Origin: CAADGL01 sp964643885
GTDB taxonomy: Bacteria > Planctomycetota > Phycisphaerae > UBA1845 > Fen-1342
Reading direction: 5' to 3'
Length of the DNA stretch: 64,000 nt
NCBI GenBank assembly: GCA_964643885.1
Contig: CAZXUI010000007.1
Location: forward strand, 40,737-104,736
The stretch's first letter is position 1, and each line of letters begins with the position of its first letter. The notes beneath the pieces are model-generated. The model saw nothing but the letters and a program-made list of their open reading frames with translations, was not told where the DNA came from and did no database searches. The position numbers and the translations under genes were made by a program. Shown here one piece after another: positions 59,061-64,000 of this stretch.

Positions 59061-59784
59061 TGGGTGCTAGGTCCTCCAGGATGGTCGCCTGATCGCGGAA
59101 TTCCAGCCGCAGGTCACGGTTCAGCACGTTGATGCCGAAATCGTGCGGGCCGATCACCGGTTCGCCGGAGTTACGCATCTGCACAAGATCGCGCAGGAAC
59201 GTGCCGCGCTGCATCGAGATCGTCTGCGAATTCTCGATATGCTCCTGCGGCGTGCTCGGGTTCACGTGCCAGTCGATCTGAAGCTCCTCGAGGATGCGGC
59301 CGTCCAGGAATCCGAACGTCTCGCGCTCATAAGACCCGGCCGGCGTGACCACGCCGTTCGGCTGGTTGGCGGCCGCCGGGCGATAGGAGTAGCGAATCGG
59401 TCCCTGCCCCTGGCGCGGCCAGCCGTTGACGGCGGCGGGGCAGTTGAAGACGCGCTGCTCCTCTCCCATGTGCACGGGCATCAGCACGTTGGGCAGCGAG
59501 AGCGGCCAGCGCTGCCGGTCGAAGGGGTCGATCTCCTCGTCCGGCACGCCCGCAGCCGCGAAGCGCGTGTTGGTCATGGGCGATTCGACGTAGGGCACGC
59601 GGCCGTTCCACTCGGTCCAGTAGTTGTACAGGCCGGTTCCGATTTGATGCAGATTCGAGGCGCAGGCGGTCCTGCGGGCCTGCGATTTGGCTCGCGAAAG
59701 CGAGGGCATCAGGATCGAGATCAGGATGCTGATGATGGCGATCACCACCAGCAGCTCGATCAGTGTGAACGCCCGCCGGGTCAT
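59038..59784 (-). CDS. Pseudopilin-like protein with prepilin methylation motif
   Basis: The product has 248 residues. It starts MTRRAFTLIELLVVIAII, with the conserved Phe, Thr, Leu and Glu of class III signal motifs, followed by a hydrophobic helix and SRAKSQARRTACASNLHQIG, typical of planctomycete pseudopilins. The rest is a globular domain with YSYRPAAANQ and a mostly polar C-terminus. Prepilin peptidase processing is expected. It lies 76 bp downstream of a secreted EF-hand protein gene and upstream of two membrane-protein genes. Confidence 0.88.
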   Translation of the reverse strand: MTRRAFTLIELLVVIAIISILISILMPSLSRAKSQARRTACASNLHQIGTGLYNYWTEWNGRVPYVESPMTNTRFAAAGVPDEEIDPFDRQRWPLSLPNVLMPVHMGEEQRVFNCPAAVNGWPRQGQGPIRYSYRPAAANQPNGVVTPAGSYERETFGFLDGRILEELQIDWHVNPSTPQEHIENSQTISMQRGTFLRDLVQMRNSGEPVIGPHDFGINVLNRDLRLEFRDQATILEDLAPNGAGVRF

Positions 59785-59860
59785 GCCTGTGTCTCCAGAG
59801 CGATCCGGGCGGCGCCACGGGCTCCCCGAAAGGGCGCCGCCCGGAAACTGCAATTCAGCA

Positions 59861-61213
59861 CTAGACGCACGAGCTGCCGTACTGGCCGAGCAGCTCGACC
59901 AGGTCACCGAAATCGACCGTCCCGTCGTCGTTCAGATCCGCACCGGGATTGAACGACGGGTCGCCGTCGGACGAGCCGTACGAGGCCAGCAGCGCCACCA
60001 GGTCCTGGAACGTCACCGAGCCGTCGCCGTTGACATCGCCCGGGCAGCGCGCCGCCCCGACGAGAACCACGTCATACCCGATCGTGTCGAGGTAGACCGG
60101 ATCGCCGCTGTTGTTGATCCCGAAGCCGGCCGACTCGAGATAGACGAAGCGGAAGTACCAGTCGGGCACCTGCGGCGCGACGACGTTGTCGATGTACGCG
60201 CCCAGGTCGCCGCCGAAATCGGCCAGCGGCACGCCGCCGTTATTGGGCGCACTGAACGCGTCCCCGCCGCTGCCGCCGGCGATCGTGGCCGACCCCCCGG
60301 CCAGCCCGTTGGCGGTGTTGAACGTGCCGCCGATCTGCGAAGTATCCACGAGCGGCCAGAGCGTCGTGCCGAGGCCCTCGCCGGCCAGCGCGGGAAACGA
60401 GAGCGTCTGCGGATCGCGCTGCACCATCCAGCCGCGCAGCGAGCCCAGGTACTGGAACGTGCCCAGCTCGTTGGCCGTGCTGGACTGCGGATCGATCGAG
60501 TCCTGCCAGAACTCGTAGCCCAGGTCCTCGATGCGATAAACGCCGCTCAGGCCGCCGCTGCTGCCGGCGTGGGCGGTCAGCGTGCCGGTGCGCGTGTCGA
60601 TGCCCGGGTTGATCGACGGCCCGCTCACGCTGCCGGAATTGTCAGTGCCGGCGATCGTCGCAAGCACGGTCGCGATCTCGGCCTGAATGCCCGGACCGCC
60701 CTCGTTCGTGCCGGTCGCATCGAGGCGCACCAGCGTCACGTTGCCGGCGGCGATGTCGAAGTTCAGCTCGACGAAGCTGGTGATGCCGGGGAGCTCGACC
60801 GGCGTCTGGCCGCTGACGGGCACGAGACTGCGGGCGCCGTTGTTCGGATCGCCGTCGAGATCCAGCCGCGGGCCGCCGAGGAAATCGATCCCCATGAACG
60901 GCAACTGGCCGGTCGGACCGAGCGGAATGCTGCCGCGGCGGAACATGAAGCTGAGCGAGCCGAACTCGTTCGGCTCGTAGAAGGGCGTCCCCAGCCCCTG
61001 GAAAAGCACGACCAGACCGTCCTCAGACGTGCCGGCCAGCCGGTCGCCGTCGGAGAACGTGCCGGGCACACCCGGCCCGGGGATCGGCACGACGACGCGG
61101 GCCGGGCCGGGGTAGTTGCGCACGTTGACGCCGGTCAGAAGCTCGAACTGATCGGCCAGCGCCGGACTGCTCAGCAGCAGGCCGGCCGGGATGATTGTCA
61201 GGAAACGACGCAT
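59861..61213 (-). CDS. Secreted protein with C-terminal EF-hand (dockerin-like) pair
   Basis: The product has 450 residues. A signal peptide (FLTIIPAGLLLSSPALA) ends near residue 21. The middle is beta-rich without a named domain. The last 65 residues contain two calcium loops, CPGDVNGDGSVTFQDLVALL and DLNDDGTVDFGDLVELL, like the pair ending the protein at 41062-44076. Such tails are common on exported planctomycete proteins and may be sorting or assembly tags. GGAGG precedes the ATG. It begins the operon with the pseudopilin and two membrane proteins. Confidence 0.85.
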   Translation of the reverse strand: MRRFLTIIPAGLLLSSPALADQFELLTGVNVRNYPGPARVVVPIPGPGVPGTFSDGDRLAGTSEDGLVVLFQGLGTPFYEPNEFGSLSFMFRRGSIPLGPTGQLPFMGIDFLGGPRLDLDGDPNNGARSLVPVSGQTPVELPGITSFVELNFDIAAGNVTLVRLDATGTNEGGPGIQAEIATVLATIAGTDNSGSVSGPSINPGIDTRTGTLTAHAGSSGGLSGVYRIEDLGYEFWQDSIDPQSSTANELGTFQYLGSLRGWMVQRDPQTLSFPALAGEGLGTTLWPLVDTSQIGGTFNTANGLAGGSATIAGGSGGDAFSAPNNGGVPLADFGGDLGAYIDNVVAPQVPDWYFRFVYLESAGFGINNSGDPVYLDTIGYDVVLVGAARCPGDVNGDGSVTFQDLVALLASYGSSDGDPSFNPGADLNDDGTVDFGDLVELLGQYGSSCV

Positions 61214-61582
61214 TTTCTAAGCCTCCCTCCAGGAGTTCGCACCGGGCCCGCTGCGGAGGCATCCGGCAGCGCGGCCGACAGGGTGCGTGGTTTTCCACAG
61301 CGAATCACCGAAGCCCGCCCCGCCGCGCTCGCCGCGACGCGCGAACCAACCGGTCCGCGCGGCCGCTGTGAGCGTGCCGACGGCATGGCTCCGTGCGTCC
61401 CGCGAAGCGCGGATCGCACTGCGCCCCCGGGACTGAACCCGACGCGCAGGTGCCATTGCCACAATTCCACGATGAGACGAGTCGTCACGAAGCGACGATG
61501 CGGAGCGAGATTGGTCCGGTCACGGCTGCCCGCAACTTTGCGACAGGCCCGCGGGCAGACGATTCTCAATCAGGTCCGCGTG
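61214..61582. other. Intergenic region with no recognised gene
   Basis: About 369 bp upstream of the EF-hand protein gene. The only frames are short, arginine-rich and without ribosome sites. I see no tRNA, hairpin terminator or repeat module. Confidence 0.6.
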
Positions 61583-62101
61583 TCAGGCGCGCGCCGGGGG
61601 CGCGCGATTGATGGAATGGGCTCGCTGGAGGAGCAGGAATCGCCAGGGAAGCAGCGCGGCGACGGTTCGCGAAGCGACCGTCACGCGATACACGGCCAGA
61701 TGTTCGCAGATGACGCCGCGGATGCGGATGTCGCGGCGCTGGAGCGAGGCCAGGGCGGCCAGCATCGAAACGCCGCCCACGGCCAGCGCGACCTGCACCG
61801 GCTCTCCGGCGAGCTGCTCGCGGGCGACCGTGCGGGAGATCACATCGGCATGCAGCAGCACGAAACCGGCCGAAAGGGCCACGATCGAGCGGCGATTGAC
61901 CGGAATCCGCAGCCACGAAACGTCCAGAACCTTCAGGAGAAAAAGGACTTGCGCCAGAGCCAGCAGGACGAAGCTGGGAAGTGCCCCCTCACCGGCGATG
62001 CTCCCGGCCAGGGTCGACACCAGGGCCGGGGCGTGGGCGCCGGCCAGAACGGCCCACATGCCTCGCCACAGGAGCGACCGTATGGGAATCGAGAGATGCA
62101 T
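61583..62101 (-). CDS. Multi-pass membrane protein
   Basis: About 172 residues from the ATG at 62101. Four hydrophobic segments are visible (MWAVLAGAHAPALVSTLAG; FVLLALAQVLFLLKVLDV; IVALSAGFVLLHADVI; VALAVGGVSMLAALASL), ending in a basic tail (PWRFLLLQRAHSINRAPP). No family recognised. Codons before 62101 stay open but lack a good start. It lies 227 bp downstream of clpC on the same strand, beyond a terminator. Confidence 0.6.
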   Translation of the reverse strand: MHLSIPIRSLLWRGMWAVLAGAHAPALVSTLAGSIAGEGALPSFVLLALAQVLFLLKVLDVSWLRIPVNRRSIVALSAGFVLLHADVISRTVAREQLAGEPVQVALAVGGVSMLAALASLQRRDIRIRGVICEHLAVYRVTVASRTVAALLPWRFLLLQRAHSINRAPPARA

Positions 62102-62244
62102 CCGAACTTCGGCCCTCAGGGCGGCCTGAAGCCGCCAGCTCAGTAGATTATCCCGCGCTGCTGCTGCGAGCAACCGGTGCAACGGATTCGCGGGATTGAC
62201 AGGCAAGCCGCGTGCCTGACGCCGGCCGGCGGGGGCGGTGACGT

Positions 62245-62278
62245 AAAACGGGCGCGACCCGATTTCGGATCGCGCCCG
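62245..62278 (-). terminator. Rho-independent terminator of clpC
   Basis: A 9-bp stem (62270-62278 with 62249-62257, CGGGCGCGA/TCGCGCCCG) closes a 12-nt loop. Reading leftward it is followed by TTTT (complement of 62245-62248). It lies 50 bp after the clpC stop. Confidence 0.75.
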
Positions 62279-62327
62279 CGTCGCTTTTCGCGCTCGGCCG
62301 AGACGTAAACGTCCCGGGAGCCGTGAG

Positions 62328-64000
<1,673 letters not shown>

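Overview
The window is a GC-rich (roughly two-thirds G+C by eye) bacterial chromosome segment. The gene content points to Planctomycetota; this is inference from protein families, since no rRNA is present. The indicators are pseudopilin-like proteins with FT(L/I)IELLVV N-termini, GH172/DUF2961 proteins, exported proteins ending in paired DxDxDG EF-hand (dockerin-like) repeats, ECF sigma/anti-sigma pairs, a DUF6677-like membrane protein and FG-GAP, NHL, PQQ and BNR propellers. A 100-N scaffold gap lies at 38668-38767 inside a tandem repeat, so linkage across it is assembled rather than sequenced.

Region 1 (1-9700) is mostly housekeeping. It holds a TPR protein and cinA on the minus strand, then ygfZ, a tRNA with a UAA anticodon but a short variable loop, a NifU-like scaffold, an aldehyde dehydrogenase and beta-phosphoglucomutase. 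Next comes a tightly overlapping operon: a lipoprotein, an RsbW-like anti-sigma kinase, a STAS antagonist, an MlaE permease and a variant RNase HII. Its -10 box lies 8 nt before the first ATG, which suggests a leaderless mRNA.

Region 2 (9700-16400) holds a VIT/VWA protein, inverted blocks of palindromic tandem repeats, and an NHL propeller - pseudopilin - GH172 operon. Region 3 (16600-30900) holds two ECF sigma/anti-sigma modules (one followed by a PDZ protein), 2-amino-3-ketobutyrate CoA ligase, a cold-shock gene with clear promoter, leader and terminator, a PQQ propeller, an M42-type peptidase, a sigma-54 activator, a lipoprotein and a Tat-targeted PLP enzyme.

Region 4 (31200-41000) is accessory in character: a PrcB-like protein, a MITE-like element, a methyltransferase, a VapBC pair, a cupin, an epimerase/DUF4166 pair, an NRDE protein, a BNR protein, modular repeats with the gap, an AAA_14/DUF4143 ATPase with an early in-frame stop, and a MoaD-like protein. 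Region 5 (41000-62100) is dominated by envelope proteins: a DUF11/EF-hand protein, a DUF1015 protein, a 1311-residue FG-GAP lipoprotein, a GH172-TPR lipoprotein, two adjacent dynamin-like GTPases, an FmdB zinc ribbon with two membrane proteins, and an operon of EF-hand protein, pseudopilin and two membrane proteins. The window ends inside clpC, which reads leftward.

The strongest leads for new biology are the partner-switch/MlaE operon, the class-I-shaped tRNA(UAA), the two GH172 contexts, the paired GTPases and the modular intergenic repeats.
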